NCBI GenBank assembly: GCA_028713915.1
Contig: JAQTNK010000018.1
Span: 1 to 64,000 of the forward strand
DNA from: Rhodocyclaceae bacterium
Lineage (GTDB): Bacteria; Pseudomonadota; Gammaproteobacteria; Burkholderiales; Rhodocyclaceae
DNA length: 64,000 nt
Direction: 5' to 3'
The notes under the pieces are model-generated. The model saw only the letters and a program-made list of their open reading frames with translations, had not been told where the DNA came from and made no database searches. Made by a program: the position numbers and the translations under genes. The first letter of the stretch is position 1. Each line of letters opens with the position of its first letter. Below, one piece after another: positions 55,374 to 64,000 of the stretch.

Positions 55374-58154
55374 ATGTCGTGGACCTTTCCATTGTTATCC
55401 CGGCGCACGTTCTTGAAGGCGACGGGAGCGGGCGCCGCAGGCCTGGGCCTGCTCAAGTCCGCCGATCTCATGAGCAGCACCGGCGACACAAATGCCGCGG
55501 CGGTCGAGGAGACCACCTACAGCATCTGCAACTTCTGTTCGTCCTTGTGCAATTTGCGCGTCACCACGCGCAGCAGGAACGGCACCAAGCGCGTCGTCAA
55601 GATTGACGGCAACGCCAACTCGACGCTCAACCGCGGCAAGATCTGCGCGCGCGGCCAGTCGGGCCTGCGCCAGACCTACGACACCGACCGCCTGAAGACG
55701 CCGCTGATCCGCGTCGAGGGCAGCCGCCGCGGCGAAATGAAGTTTCGCGCCGCGACCTGGGAAGAGGCCTACGCCTACATCGCCAAGAAGCAGAAGGACG
55801 CCGACTTCCAGCCGTGGGAATGGACCATGGTCGGCGGCTGGACCTCCTGTGTGTTCTACATGAACTGGGCGGTGCCCTTCGCGCTCGCCAACGGCATCCC
55901 CAACATCATCGCCTCGCCGATGCAGGCCTGCGTCACCAACGGCCACCTCGGCACCGATTCGGTGACCGGCACCTTCAACGTGCATGACGAAATCCTGCCG
56001 GACTTCGACAACGCCAAGTACATCCTGTTCGTCGCCAACAACGCCTCCATCGGCGCCGTCTCCACGTGCCGCATGGTGCGTTTCGCCGCCGGCCGCAAGA
56101 ATGGCGCCAAGGTCGTGGCGATCGACCCGCGCCAGTCGGAAACGGCCTCGAAGGCCGACGAGTGGATTTCGATCCGTCCCGGCACCGATCTCGACTTCCT
56201 GCTGGCGATGCTGAAGACGATGCTGGAGGAAGGCCTCTACGACGCCGACTTCCTGCGCCACCACTCCAACATGCCGTTCCTGACCTACAAGGATGCGAAC
56301 GGGCAGTGGCAGATCGCGCTCGACGCGAAAGGCCAGCCGCGCGTGGTGCAGGAGCGCAGCTCCGAGATCCGCACCGTGGCGGCCTACGCCAACGACAACG
56401 GCAGCGACGTCGACGGCAAGCCCTGCTTCCCGTCGCTGCATGCGCCGGCCGGGCTGACGCTCGACGGCCATGCGGTGATCACCGTGCTGCAGGCGCAGCT
56501 CGAAGAAATCCGCGCCTGCACGCCGGAGTGGGCCGAGAACACCACCGGCATTTCCGCCGCCACCATCCGCCGCATCGCGCGCGAGTTCGGCACCGCGCGT
56601 CCCGCCATCATCGATCCGGGCTGGCACGGCGGCCGCTATGGCAACATCATCATGATGCGCCGCGTGCAGGCGATGATCCAGGCGCTCACCGGCGGCATCG
56701 ACAAGGCCGGCGGCTGGATCATGAGCGGCGAAGTGCACAAGAAGCAGGCCAACGTGCTGCAGGCGAAGAAGGAAGGCAAGGATCCCGGCCCGCCGCTGAC
56801 CAGCCTGGTCGGCCTGCCGTTCGCCAACCTCGTCATCAGCGTCTTCTCCGACGGCAAGAACTTCCCGCATGGCAAGCCCGGCTGGGCCTGGGCCTTCTCC
56901 GAGCAGGAGAAGAAGGCCGGGCGGCCCTACGTGATGCTGCCGGTACTGGCCGATCCCGGCTTCAAGGAATCGGTCGAGGGCTCGCTCAACTACAAGGGCC
57001 AGCCCTACAAGACGCGCGCGGTGCTGCTCAACGCCGCCAACCCGGTGCGCCACTACTTCCCGGATTCGCGCTGGAAGGACATCCTGACGCACAAGAACAT
57101 GGAGCTGGTGATCGCCATCGACGTGCTGCCGTCGGACACCACTGCCTATGCAGACGTCATTCTGCCGAACTCGACCTACCTCGAGCGCAGCGAGCCCAAC
57201 ATCTACGCCAACGGCGTGAACCACGACCTCGGCCTGGTGACCCGCTATGCGGCCATCGAGCCGCTCTACGACACGCGCGAAGTCCCGGACATCCTCATGA
57301 AGATGACCGAGATCATCAGCGGCAAGACCGAAGCCTTCGTCGAGAACATCGACAAGCTCACCGGCATGCGGGCGCCGTCGCTGCGGAAGCACCTCGCCGC
57401 CGTCCAGGGCAAGACCAAGAACCCGCTGACGGCCGCCTACCGCGAGGTCGCCTTCGAGCTGGCCGCCGAAGAGGCGGGCATGACCAAGGAACAGCTCGAC
57501 ACCGTGCTGCGCGAGAAGGGCGTCTGCATCCTCGAGAGCAAGGACAAGATCCTCGAAAAGCACGCCATGCCGCGCAAGATGCCGCTGCCTTCGCCGAGCG
57601 GCCGCATCGAGTTCTACTCGGGCCTGTTCGACGGTCTGCGCAAGATGGGCGGCACGGCGCCGCAGTTCGCCGTGCTGGCCACGCACATCCCGACCGAATG
57701 CCGCTCCGGCAACTCCGGCAGCCTCGCCGACGACGAGTTCTACTTCACCTACGGCAAGGCGCCGACGGTCTCCTACGCCTCCACCAATAGCAACAATCCG
57801 GTGCTGGCGGCGATCAACAAGTTCAAGGAAGACATCTACACGCACATCTGGATCCACCCGGCGCGCGCGGCCTTCCTCGGCATCGCCGAGGGCGACCCGA
57901 TCCTCATCACCAACTCGAAGAGCGGCCAGGCGGCGGACGGGCATGCGCACCTGACGCGGCTGATCCATCGCGAGGCGATCTTCCTCTACTCCAGCTTCGG
58001 CGCCGAGAACCCGGCCTTGACGCGCTCGCATGGCATCGGCACCGCCACCAACAAGCTGATTCCCTACAACCTCGAACCGGTCACCGCCGGCTTCCGCTCG
58101 CAGGAATTCACCGTGCGAATAAAGAAGGCGGTTGAGAAAGGAGGTGTCGCATGA
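55374..58154 (+). CDS. Tat-exported molybdopterin oxidoreductase, catalytic subunit (PsrA/PhsA/PadB-like)
   Basis: A 926-residue DMSO-reductase-family enzyme. The Tat signal is SRRTFLK (residues 9-15). Cys52, Cys55, Cys59 and Cys91 (CNFCSSLCN ... KICARG) bind the 4Fe-4S cluster, and Cys186 ([11 protein letters not shown]) is the likely molybdenum ligand. Later blocks [13 protein letters not shown] and the molydopterin-dinucleotide-binding tail follow the family. It should act in the periplasm with a quinone-linked anchor. Candidates are thiosulfate, polysulfide or tetrathionate reductases, sulfite oxidase-like SoeA, or phenylacetyl-CoA oxidoreductase PadB; sequence alone does not decide. It leads a five-gene operon. 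Confidence 0.88.
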   Translation: MSWTFPLLSRRTFLKATGAGAAGLGLLKSADLMSSTGDTNAAAVEETTYSICNFCSSLCNLRVTTRSRNGTKRVVKIDGNANSTLNRGKICARGQSGLRQTYDTDRLKTPLIRVEGSRRGEMKFRAATWEEAYAYIAKKQKDADFQPWEWTMVGGWTSCVFYMNWAVPFALANGIPNIIASPMQACVTNGHLGTDSVTGTFNVHDEILPDFDNAKYILFVANNASIGAVSTCRMVRFAAGRKNGAKVVAIDPRQSETASKADEWISIRPGTDLDFLLAMLKTMLEEGLYDADFLRHHSNMPFLTYKDANGQWQIALDAKGQPRVVQERSSEIRTVAAYANDNGSDVDGKPCFPSLHAPAGLTLDGHAVITVLQAQLEEIRACTPEWAENTTGISAATIRRIAREFGTARPAIIDPGWHGGRYGNIIMMRRVQAMIQALTGGIDKAGGWIMSGEVHKKQANVLQAKKEGKDPGPPLTSLVGLPFANLVISVFSDGKNFPHGKPGWAWAFSEQEKKAGRPYVMLPVLADPGFKESVEGSLNYKGQPYKTRAVLLNAANPVRHYFPDSRWKDILTHKNMELVIAIDVLPSDTTAYADVILPNSTYLERSEPNIYANGVNHDLGLVTRYAAIEPLYDTREVPDILMKMTEIISGKTEAFVENIDKLTGMRAPSLRKHLAAVQGKTKNPLTAAYREVAFELAAEEAGMTKEQLDTVLREKGVCILESKDKILEKHAMPRKMPLPSPSGRIEFYSGLFDGLRKMGGTAPQFAVLATHIPTECRSGNSGSLADDEFYFTYGKAPTVSYASTNSNNPVLAAINKFKEDIYTHIWIHPARAAFLGIAEGDPILITNSKSGQAADGHAHLTRLIHREAIFLYSSFGAENPALTRSHGIGTATNKLIPYNLEPVTAGFRSQEFTVRIKKAVEKGGVA

Positions 58155-58768
58155 CGCGCTACGCCATGGTCATCGACTTGAATACCTGCGTCGGCTGCAA
58201 CGCCTGCATGGCCGCCTGCGCGATGGAAAACCAGACGCCCGTCTGGAAGAACAAGTGGCGCACCTACGTCCATGACAAGGAGATCGGCGTCACCGACCAG
58301 GTGCGCCGCCGCTTCTTCCCGCGGCTGTGCAACCACTGTTCCAATCCGCCGTGCCTGACGGTCTGTCCGACCGGCGCGACGAGCCAGCGCGCCGACGGCA
58401 TCGTGCTGGTCGATCCCAATCTGTGCATGGGCTGCCGCGCCTGCGCCATGGCCTGTCCCTACGACGCCCGCTACGAAGTCACCTACGCCGACATCGACGC
58501 CGGCCGCGAGTTCTACGGCGAGGAGGAACTGCAGCGCCAGTCGCCGAGCATGGACAAGTGTTCGTTCTGCGCGCATCGCCTCGACAAGGGCATGAAGCCG
58601 GCCTGCGTCGAGACCTGCGTCGGCTCGGCGCGCATGTTCGGCGATCTCGACGAGCCGAACGACCCGGTCACGCAACTGGTGGCGAGCGGCATCGCGCAGC
58701 CGCTGATGCCCTACCTGGGCACGCGGCCGAATGTGTATTACATCGACGACACGAAGCGGAAGGGCTGA
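58151..58768 (+). CDS. Four-cluster ferredoxin-type electron transfer subunit
   Basis: A 205-residue iron-sulfur protein of the DmsB/PsrB/PadC type. Four cysteine groups are present: CVGCNACMAAC (Cys13, 16, 19, 23), CNHCSNPPCLTVC, CMGCRACAMAC and CSFCAHRLDKGMKPAC. Such subunits carry electrons between the catalytic subunit and the membrane anchor. There is no own Tat signal, so it is probably co-exported with the catalytic subunit. Its ATG overlaps the previous stop by four bases. Confidence 0.92.
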   Translation: MTRYAMVIDLNTCVGCNACMAACAMENQTPVWKNKWRTYVHDKEIGVTDQVRRRFFPRLCNHCSNPPCLTVCPTGATSQRADGIVLVDPNLCMGCRACAMACPYDARYEVTYADIDAGREFYGEEELQRQSPSMDKCSFCAHRLDKGMKPACVETCVGSARMFGDLDEPNDPVTQLVASGIAQPLMPYLGTRPNVYYIDDTKRKG

Positions 58769-58771
58769 ACC

Positions 58772-59728
58772 ATGGACACCATGAGCTATACGACGCAAGA
58801 CCTGTGGACCTGGTGGATCGCCCTGTACCTGTTCTTCGGCGGTCTCGGCGCGGCAACGCTGTCGATCAGCTTCCTCTCCGACATGTACTGCCGCCCGCAC
58901 CGCAATCTGGTGCTGTGGGGCGCCTTGTCGGGCGTGGTGATGCTGGGCATCAGCTCGGCCGTGCTGTTCGGCCACCTGCTGCATCACGTCGCCGTGATCA
59001 ACGTGCTGAACCCGCTGGTGCTGTTCCGCCAGCCGCATGCCTGGATCGCCTGGGGCACGCAGTTCATCCTCTGGATGATGGTGTGGGGCATCGTCTATGC
59101 GCTGCCGTACATGCGCGAGACGCCGTCCTGCGTCAAGCTGCCCGTCGTCGGCCGGCTGCTGGAAGGGCCGTTCGTCTCCTGGATCGTGCGCTGCTGCCAG
59201 AAGCGCCGCCGCGCCATCGGCTGGCTCGCCACCATCAACGGCATCGGCACCGCGGTCTATACCGGCCTCCTGATCCAGTCGTTCCCGGCCGTGGCGCTCT
59301 GGCACAACCCCGGCGTGCCGCTATTGTTCACGGTGTCGGCGTTCTCGACGGCCTTCGCCTACCTGGTGGTGCTGATGAACGTGTTCATTCCCGACCCGAA
59401 CGACACCGACATCCGCCATCGCTTCGAGCGCTTCGGCCTGATCCTGATCGCCACCGAGCTGGTGATCCTGTTCTCGTTCTTCAACTACACGCTGTCGGGT
59501 TCCGAATCCGGCTACCGCTCGGCGCAGCTGCTCTGGCACGACAAGGGCTGGCTCTTCGGCTTCATCGGGCTGGGACTGGTGGTGCCGTTCTTCATCGACT
59601 TGAAGAGCGTGATCCGCGGTTGGGGCACGCGCCTGCCGACGGTGTCGGCCGCTGTGCTGGTGCTGATGGGCGGCTACCTGCTGCGTCACTACTTCATGTA
59701 CTCCGGCGTCTATGCGCGTCCCTGGTAG
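58772..59728 (+). CDS. NrfD/PsrC-type membrane anchor
   Basis: A 318-residue protein with about eight hydrophobic helices, beginning TWWIALYLFFGGLGAATLSI and ending VLVLMGGYLLRHYFMY. The layout is that of NrfD/PsrC quinone-reactive anchors, which link periplasmic molybdoenzymes to the quinone pool. It starts 3 bases after the iron-sulfur gene, and the TorD-like chaperone gene overlaps its end by 17 bases. Confidence 0.88.
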   Translation: MDTMSYTTQDLWTWWIALYLFFGGLGAATLSISFLSDMYCRPHRNLVLWGALSGVVMLGISSAVLFGHLLHHVAVINVLNPLVLFRQPHAWIAWGTQFILWMMVWGIVYALPYMRETPSCVKLPVVGRLLEGPFVSWIVRCCQKRRRAIGWLATINGIGTAVYTGLLIQSFPAVALWHNPGVPLLFTVSAFSTAFAYLVVLMNVFIPDPNDTDIRHRFERFGLILIATELVILFSFFNYTLSGSESGYRSAQLLWHDKGWLFGFIGLGLVVPFFIDLKSVIRGWGTRLPTVSAAVLVLMGGYLLRHYFMYSGVYARPW

Positions 59729-60260
59729 CCAAAGCGTGAAGGCGTGCGTGAAGGCGTCGCCCGCGTCGCTGCGGCTGCTGGCCGGCCTGCTGGCCAGTCC
59801 CGGCGACGAGTCCATGGAAGTGCTGCGCGAACTGGCGGACGAACATGTCTGGCTGGTCGCGCCGCTCGCCGAACTGGAGGAAATGCCGCTCGACGAATGG
59901 CAGGCCGAGCATACGCGCCTGTTCGTCTCCGGCCATCCCAAGACCGTCTGCCCGCCGTTCGAATCGGCGGTGGTGAGCGGTTCGCTGTTCGGCACGGCGA
60001 GCGACAAGCTGGCCGACCTGTACCGCCGCGCCGGGCTCGAAGCGACCGGGCTGCCGCCCGACTTTCTCGGCACCCAGCTCGAATGCGCCGCCTTCTTGCT
60101 CGAACAGGACTGCTCGCGCGGCAAGGACCTGCTGCGCGAGCTGCTGGACGAGCACCTTGCCATCTGGGTGCCGCGCTTCCATCCGGCGCTGCAGGCGGAA
60201 AGCCGGCTGCAGCTGTATCGGCAGCTCGGCCGGCAGCTGGCGGACATGTTCGATGCGTGA
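59712..60260 (+). CDS. TorD/DmsD-family molybdoenzyme maturation chaperone
   Basis: A 182-residue all-helical protein. The motif EYTRLFV-like EHTRLFVSGHPKTVCPPFES is the TorD/NarJ hallmark, and GTQLECAAFLLEQD resembles the second conserved segment. It should bind the Tat signal peptide of the catalytic subunit and guide cofactor insertion. The ATG at 59712 lies inside the NrfD gene; a GTG at 59737 is an alternative. The next gene overlaps by 8 bases. Confidence 0.85.
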   Translation: MRVPGSQSVKACVKASPASLRLLAGLLASPGDESMEVLRELADEHVWLVAPLAELEEMPLDEWQAEHTRLFVSGHPKTVCPPFESAVVSGSLFGTASDKLADLYRRAGLEATGLPPDFLGTQLECAAFLLEQDCSRGKDLLRELLDEHLAIWVPRFHPALQAESRLQLYRQLGRQLADMFDA

Positions 60261-60804
60261 CGCATGGCGCATCGGTGCCGCGCTCGATGCCGACGATGCG
60301 AAAGTCATCGCCGCCGTGTGCAATTGTTTCGTCGCCATATACCGAAAGCATTTCAGCGGCGAGTGGCAGGTCAACCACGCGCTGCCCGTGGAAGTTCGCG
60401 CGTTTCGCCGCCACGACGGCTGGTGCGTCTTCCTGCTGCTGACGCCGTGGATGATGGCGCGAGTGTATCTGCCGGAGCGCGATCCCGGCCTGCGGCTGCC
60501 GCCGGGATGGAGCGCCGCCGAGCGCGCAGCGGCGCCGTTCCTCGTGATCGGGCCGTCGCTCGCCTTCACGATCCTCGACGGCGAGCAGAAGGCCCATCTG
60601 AATTACCTGCCACAGCTCGGCCATTTCCTGCTGCAGCCGCTGGTCCAGTCGATGGAAAACTTTTCCTCCGCCGACGCCGTTTTCGAGGCCTGGAATGAAG
60701 TCATTGCCACTCGTGTGCGGGTGATGGAAGAACAACGACGGGAATGTCGCTGGCAGCGGGAAGTGTCGCGCCGCGAGTTTTTTTCGCGGATCAGGGGCCG
60801 CTGA
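60253..60804 (+). CDS. HybE/HupJ-like chaperone (no hydrogenase nearby)
   Basis: A 183-residue protein resembling HybE, a chaperone for Tat-exported [NiFe]-hydrogenase. Matching features are FLLLTPWMMARVYLP (the LTPW motif), HLNYLPQLGHFLLQPLV, and an arginine-rich end (SRREFFSRIRGR). The gene is the last of the molybdoenzyme operon, and the window has no hydrogenase structural gene. It probably serves the molybdoenzyme Tat substrate. The start overlaps the TorD stop, and an intrinsic terminator lies 57 bases later. Confidence 0.8.
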   Translation: MRDAWRIGAALDADDAKVIAAVCNCFVAIYRKHFSGEWQVNHALPVEVRAFRRHDGWCVFLLLTPWMMARVYLPERDPGLRLPPGWSAAERAAAPFLVIGPSLAFTILDGEQKAHLNYLPQLGHFLLQPLVQSMENFSSADAVFEAWNEVIATRVRVMEEQRRECRWQREVSRREFFSRIRGR

Positions 60805-60860
60805 CCCGGGCCGCCCCCATCGATCGTCATCGGATTCGGTCTACCTCCTCCAGACCGCTT

Positions 60861-60889
60861 GCCGGCGCACCATGCGCCGGCTTTTTTTT
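60861..60889 (+). terminator. Intrinsic terminator of the molybdoenzyme operon
   Basis: A perfect 9-bp GC-rich stem (GCCGGCGCA and TGCGCCGGC) with a CCA loop is followed by eight T residues on the plus strand. Confidence 0.95.
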
Positions 60890-60902
60890 GCGGCCTCCGA
60901 AA

Positions 60903-62255
60903 TTACGTGCGCTGCGGTCGACTTATGCGATTCAGATAAAGCGCGACGAGGCCGCCGACGAGCCAAAGGCTGGCGATCGCCGCCATCCAGAAGCCGGCGG
61001 CGCCGCGCGCCGGGCCGAGGACATCCGTCAATCCGAGCACCACGCCGCCGCCGAGTCCGAGGCCCCAGAGGGCGACGGTGTAGATCAGCATCGGCACCGC
61101 CGACTTCTTGTACCCGCGCAGCGCGTTGACGGCCACGGCCTGCAGGGCGTCGGCAAGATGGTAAGCGCCGACCAGTGCGATCAACGGCGCCGCGGCGGCC
61201 TGGACTTGAACATCCGGCGTATAGAGCGCCGCGATTTGCGGCGCCCCGAGCCATAAGGTCAGGCTGACGACGACGGCTAACGACATGCCGAGGCCCAGCG
61301 CGGTCCAGCACAAGTGACGCGCGCGTCGGGCCTGTCCGGCGCCGATGGCCTGTCCCGCCAGTATGGCGGTCGCGTTGCCGAGCGAGAGCGGCACCATGAA
61401 GGCCAGCGCAGCGAGGTTGGCGGCGATCTGGTGCGCGCCGGAGACGACGGGACCGAGCCGCGCGATGAACAGCGCCATGAACGTGAAGGCGGTGACGTCC
61501 GCGAGAAACGTCATGCCGATGGGCACGCCCAAACGCAGAAATGCCCAAATGGCCGCGCGATCGGGCGCGGAAAACCGGGCTCGCAGCCCGAACTCTGCAT
61601 AGTCCGGATGACCCAGGCACCAGCCCCAAGCCAGGGTGGCCATGATCCAGGCATCGATGGCCGTGGCGACGGCGCAGCCCGGTGCGCCCAGCGCCGGTGC
61701 GCCAAGCAAGCCGTACATGAAGAGCGCATTGAGCGGCAACTTGAGCGCGAGGGTGACGAGATTGAAAATCATCACCGGCCTTGGCCGGCCGATTCCGGTC
61801 GACAAGCCGAAGAACAGGCGGAAGGCGACGGCAGCCGGCACGCCCCAGGCGGAGGCGTCGAGGTAGGCGCGCACCTTGGCCTCGACCGCCGGCTGCAGTG
61901 CCGAGATCGCTATGAAAGGCTCGGGGTAACGCAGCAACAGGATCGCGATGAGCGCGATCGCCGCGGATACCCAGACGCTCTGGTGAATCTCGCGGCCGAT
62001 TTCGGCGCGATGCCCGGCGCCGTAGAGATGGGCGATCAACGGCGGCAGCGCCAGCAGTACGCCCATCACCGACATGAGCACCGTAACCTGGATCGACGCG
62101 CCAATGCCGACCGCCGCGAGATCGATGGCCGAGAGCCGGCCTGCCATGGCGGTGTCGATGACGCCGTTCGCCATGACGGCAAGCTGGGCGACGAGAACCG
62201 GCCAGGCCAGGCGCGCGAGTTCACGGCTCGGCGACGCAGGCTTTGCCGCGCTCAT
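60903..62255 (-). CDS. MATE-family multidrug efflux transporter
   Basis: A 450-residue membrane protein with about 12 hydrophobic helices, beginning LARLAWPVLVAQLAVMANGV and following the MATE/NorM pattern (DTAMAGRLSAIDLAAVGIG, then SGAHQIAANLAALAFMVPLS). It exports cationic drugs or metabolites by sodium or proton antiport. Its substrate is unknown. It is convergent with the molybdoenzyme operon. The C-terminal tail ends YLNRISRPQRT. Confidence 0.9.
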   Translation of the reverse strand: MSAAKPASPSRELARLAWPVLVAQLAVMANGVIDTAMAGRLSAIDLAAVGIGASIQVTVLMSVMGVLLALPPLIAHLYGAGHRAEIGREIHQSVWVSAAIALIAILLLRYPEPFIAISALQPAVEAKVRAYLDASAWGVPAAVAFRLFFGLSTGIGRPRPVMIFNLVTLALKLPLNALFMYGLLGAPALGAPGCAVATAIDAWIMATLAWGWCLGHPDYAEFGLRARFSAPDRAAIWAFLRLGVPIGMTFLADVTAFTFMALFIARLGPVVSGAHQIAANLAALAFMVPLSLGNATAILAGQAIGAGQARRARHLCWTALGLGMSLAVVVSLTLWLGAPQIAALYTPDVQVQAAAAPLIALVGAYHLADALQAVAVNALRGYKKSAVPMLIYTVALWGLGLGGGVVLGLTDVLGPARGAAGFWMAAIASLWLVGGLVALYLNRISRPQRT

Positions 62256-62614
62256 GCCATGTTACGCAACGCGCTCGTCGTTCGCGCCGGCGCCTCGCGG
62301 CTGATTCTGCGCGGCGGCCACGTCCATGACTTCGTTATCGAGCATTCGCGCGCATGCCACTATCATCGAAAGAGCGATGCCGGCCTGATGGTTGGGGTCA
62401 GGCGCTTCCATCGTTTCGTGGGCAGCAGGTAGGCCCGCTTGACGCGGACGCGGGCTGGTGCAAATCCATCGACAAGACTCCTCCTGTTGGCGTTGCCGGA
62501 CCATATCACGCGGCGGCCGGCGTCGAACTGGAGGCGCCGCGCATTTTGGCCACGGTGACGGCAAACCTTCGCGCTCCAAATGGTGCTATTTTCCCGCGCC
62601 AAAGGAGAGACAAG
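62256..62614. other. Intergenic region upstream of the exonuclease gene
   Basis: The 359 bases hold no gene I can support. A 105-codon minus-strand open frame (62262-62579) has low-complexity Pro/Arg-rich N-terminal sequence, and another frame contains RRLQFDAGRRV, but neither has a good start and a known domain. No terminator is visible. The exonuclease Shine-Dalgarno AAAGGAGA is at 62601-62608. Confidence 0.45.
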
Positions 62615-63226
62615 ATGGAAGCGGTGGCGGTCATCGATTTCGAAACCACAGGGCTGTCGCCGGATCACGGCGACCGGGCGACGGAAATCGCCGCCGTTCT
62701 CGTGCAGGACGGGAGAATTGTCGATCGCTATCAGAGCTTGATGAACGCCGGCGTGCGCGTTCCGCCGTTCATCACCGCACTCACCGGAATCACCGAGGCC
62801 ATGATTCGCAAAGCGCCCGCGGCCGCCGCCGTCATGCGCGACGTCGCCGATTTCGTCGGCGAGCGTCCGCTGGTCGCGCACAATGCATCGTTCGACCGCA
62901 AGTTCTGGGACGCGGAACTCGGCCGCATCCGCCGAAGCCGCCGCCAGGAATTCGCCTGTTCCATGCTCGTAGCGCGCCGCGTGTTCCCGCACGCCCCGAG
63001 CCACAAACTCGGCGTGCTGGTGGAATTTGCCAGCCTGCCCGTCGCAGGCCGCTACCACCGCGCATTGGCGGACGCCGAGATGGCTGCCAGCCTTCTCGTC
63101 TGCATGGAAAACGAACTGTGCCGCCGCTACGACATCGGCGGCGTTTCGCATGACCTCCTGCGCGGAATCCAGTCGGTGCAAAAAGGCCAACTGGACGCCT
63201 TCATGCATCGCCAGCAACAAAAATAG
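62615..63226 (+). CDS. DnaQ-like DEDDh 3'-5' exonuclease
   Basis: A 203-residue RNase T/DNA polymerase III epsilon-type exonuclease. Exo I is VIDFETTG (Asp and Glu), Exo II is LVAHNASFD, and Exo III is YHRALADAEM with the catalytic His and Asp. It is shorter than full epsilon and lacks a clear clamp-binding C-terminal domain, so it is likely an accessory nuclease rather than the replicase proofreader. The start follows AAAGGAGA. The substrate is not predictable. Confidence 0.9.
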   Translation: MEAVAVIDFETTGLSPDHGDRATEIAAVLVQDGRIVDRYQSLMNAGVRVPPFITALTGITEAMIRKAPAAAAVMRDVADFVGERPLVAHNASFDRKFWDAELGRIRRSRRQEFACSMLVARRVFPHAPSHKLGVLVEFASLPVAGRYHRALADAEMAASLLVCMENELCRRYDIGGVSHDLLRGIQSVQKGQLDAFMHRQQQK

Positions 63227-63333
63227 GAGGCGCGCTCACCTCCCGCTTGCTATTCCCGCCGCGCGCCTTTGAAGGGGGGCCTGCGGTGCCGCCCGTAGGA
63301 ACAGGGTCTCAATTTGGCCCGTCTCCGGCCGCT

Positions 63334-63465
63334 TCAGGTTCGTTCGCCATGAACGCTCACAACGGCGGCCTTACGGTCGTGGACCTGTATCTTGGCGGTT
63401 TCTCCAACGACGCAGGCACCGCAGGTATTTCTCGACGTGACGCCCGCTTCTCTTGCTTGATTCAT
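63334..63465 (-). CDS. Possible 43-residue small protein
   Basis: An open frame starting MNQAREAGVTSRNTCGACVV, preceded by a good Shine-Dalgarno (GAGAGG), ends SVHGERT. It has a CxxC-like pair (CGAC). No family is recognised. The only evidence is the ribosome-binding site and a sensible start. Confidence 0.3.
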   Translation of the reverse strand: MNQAREAGVTSRNTCGACVVGETAKIQVHDRKAAVVSVHGERT

Positions 63466-63540
63466 CACGTCCTCTCGAATTCAGTATAGACGTCCGCGCG
63501 AGGTTTCGCTGAGCGCCGATTTTCCCGCGGCGGGCTGAAG

Positions 63541-63744
63541 CTATCGCGAGGGATCTTTCGTGCCGGCGAAGCGAAAGAAGCCGGCCACCATGTCGATGTA
63601 TTTCTGCCGGACGATGAACTCTTCGTGAGTTTCGCCTTCGTGTTTCCTGGCGGCAAAGCGGTTTGGATTGGGTGAGATATCCGGAACGAAGGCCGTGAGC
63701 TTGTCTTCCTTCTCCATGGGATCGTCGATGGATTCTGTTGTCAT
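63541..63744 (-). CDS. Hypothetical 67-residue protein
   Basis: A small charged protein beginning MTTESIDDPMEKEDKLTAFV and ending FFRFAGTKDPSR. It contains GETHEEFIVRQKYIDMVAGF, which looks like a short amphipathic helix. No domain is recognised. The ATG at 63744 is preferred over one at 63789 because the upstream extension is arginine-rich without conservation signals. It stands alone on the minus strand. Confidence 0.55.
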   Translation of the reverse strand: MTTESIDDPMEKEDKLTAFVPDISPNPNRFAARKHEGETHEEFIVRQKYIDMVAGFFRFAGTKDPSR

Positions 63745-63951
63745 GATGGTTCCTCGCCGTGATCCAACGACATGTTGGTTACGCCGCATAACGCCAGCCT
63801 GGCTATCCCGATGACGCGGGAATTGTAAGGGTTTGTTGCGTGGCGTCGTCCGGGCTTTTGCCGTAACAATCTATTACACGCCTGCGGTCATCCGTTGCTT
63901 CCGCTCGGCGTTACTTTGGGCAGCCGGCACTGCTTGCCGAAGGAGATTCGA

Positions 63952-64000
63952 ATGTCGAAGCTACTCAAGTCCGCGCTCATCGTCGCCATGATCAGTTCGT
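63952..64000 (+). CDS. Start of an exported or membrane protein (truncated by window end)
   Basis: Only 16 codons are visible: MSKLLKSALIVAMISS, a positively charged start followed by a hydrophobic stretch, like a signal peptide. A strong Shine-Dalgarno, GAAGGAGATT, lies 5 bases upstream. The product cannot be named. Confidence 0.55.
   Translation, partial: MSKLLKSALIVAMISS

Noticed and set aside
55395-58031. An 878-codon minus-strand frame opposite the molybdoenzyme gene
   Set aside because: It mirrors the codon structure of the real gene on the other strand and has no recognisable domain.
62262-62579. Minus-strand 105-codon open frame before the exonuclease gene
   Set aside because: No domain, weak start and low-complexity N-terminus; left as an unexplained intergenic stretch.

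Overview
The window is an ordinary, very GC-rich chromosomal segment from a betaproteobacterium, most likely of the order Rhodocyclales. This is an inference from gene order and protein style: surE-pcm-nlpD-rpoS, dapA-bamC-MBL hydrolase, lysC followed by a tRNA-Ser, acetoacetyl-CoA synthetase, and an unusually rich set of c-di-GMP proteins. I see no insertion sequence, prophage, plasmid gene or CRISPR array.

Layout. 1-5.1 kb: the 5' part of an ETF-quinone oxidoreductase gene, an acyl-CoA thioesterase, acetoacetyl-CoA synthetase, a YcgR-like PilZ protein and an HD-GYP phosphodiesterase. 5-10.3 kb: two rRNA modification genes, then surE-pcm-nlpD-rpoS. 10.3-10.6 kb: two oppositely oriented structured repeats with different stems and a shared core. 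10.6-15.4 kb: a MoxR-DUF58-TgpA-MltB operon on the minus strand. 15.4-23.5 kb: housekeeping genes (deacetylase, dapA, bamC, MBL hydrolase, roxA, rlmD, a BI-1 membrane protein). 23.6 kb: tRNA-Ser(UGA).

24.2-36.6 kb is the most distinctive region. Two convergent operons each carry a KaiC-type double-RecA ATPase. The plus operon is small protein, KaiC-like and two tandem GGDEF-EAL enzymes with heptad-repeat N-termini. The minus operon is KaiC, KaiB, KaiB and a PAS-GAF-GGDEF-EAL enzyme. Small membrane proteins (DUF3309, DUF3096 and a two-TM protein) and a decayed PAS gene flank them. The simplest reading is Kai-type ATPases physically and transcriptionally coupled to c-di-GMP turnover.

36.9-40.8 kb: a LexA-like repressor, a UvrD-type helicase and DNA polymerase IV form a tight operon behind a near-consensus sigma-70 promoter. 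40.9-44.8 kb: an MliC-like lipoprotein, queD, a radical SAM enzyme, an HTH regulator with paired palindromes upstream, lysC and tRNA-Ser(GCU). 45-51.4 kb: more c-di-GMP genes, namely a decayed PilZ gene, a heme-motif DUF3365-PAS-PAS-GGDEF-EAL protein and a chemoreceptor fused to GGDEF next to an EAL fragment.

52-60.9 kb: amidase, DUF167 and YkgJ genes, then a sigma-54 activator divergent from a five-gene molybdoenzyme operon (Tat-exported catalytic subunit, four-cluster FeS subunit, NrfD-type anchor, TorD-like chaperone, HybE-like chaperone). That operon has a matching -24/-12 promoter, an upstream inverted repeat and a strong terminator. It points to regulated anaerobic respiration or oxidation of an unidentified substrate. 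60.9-64 kb: a MATE exporter, a DnaQ-like exonuclease and small hypothetical genes.
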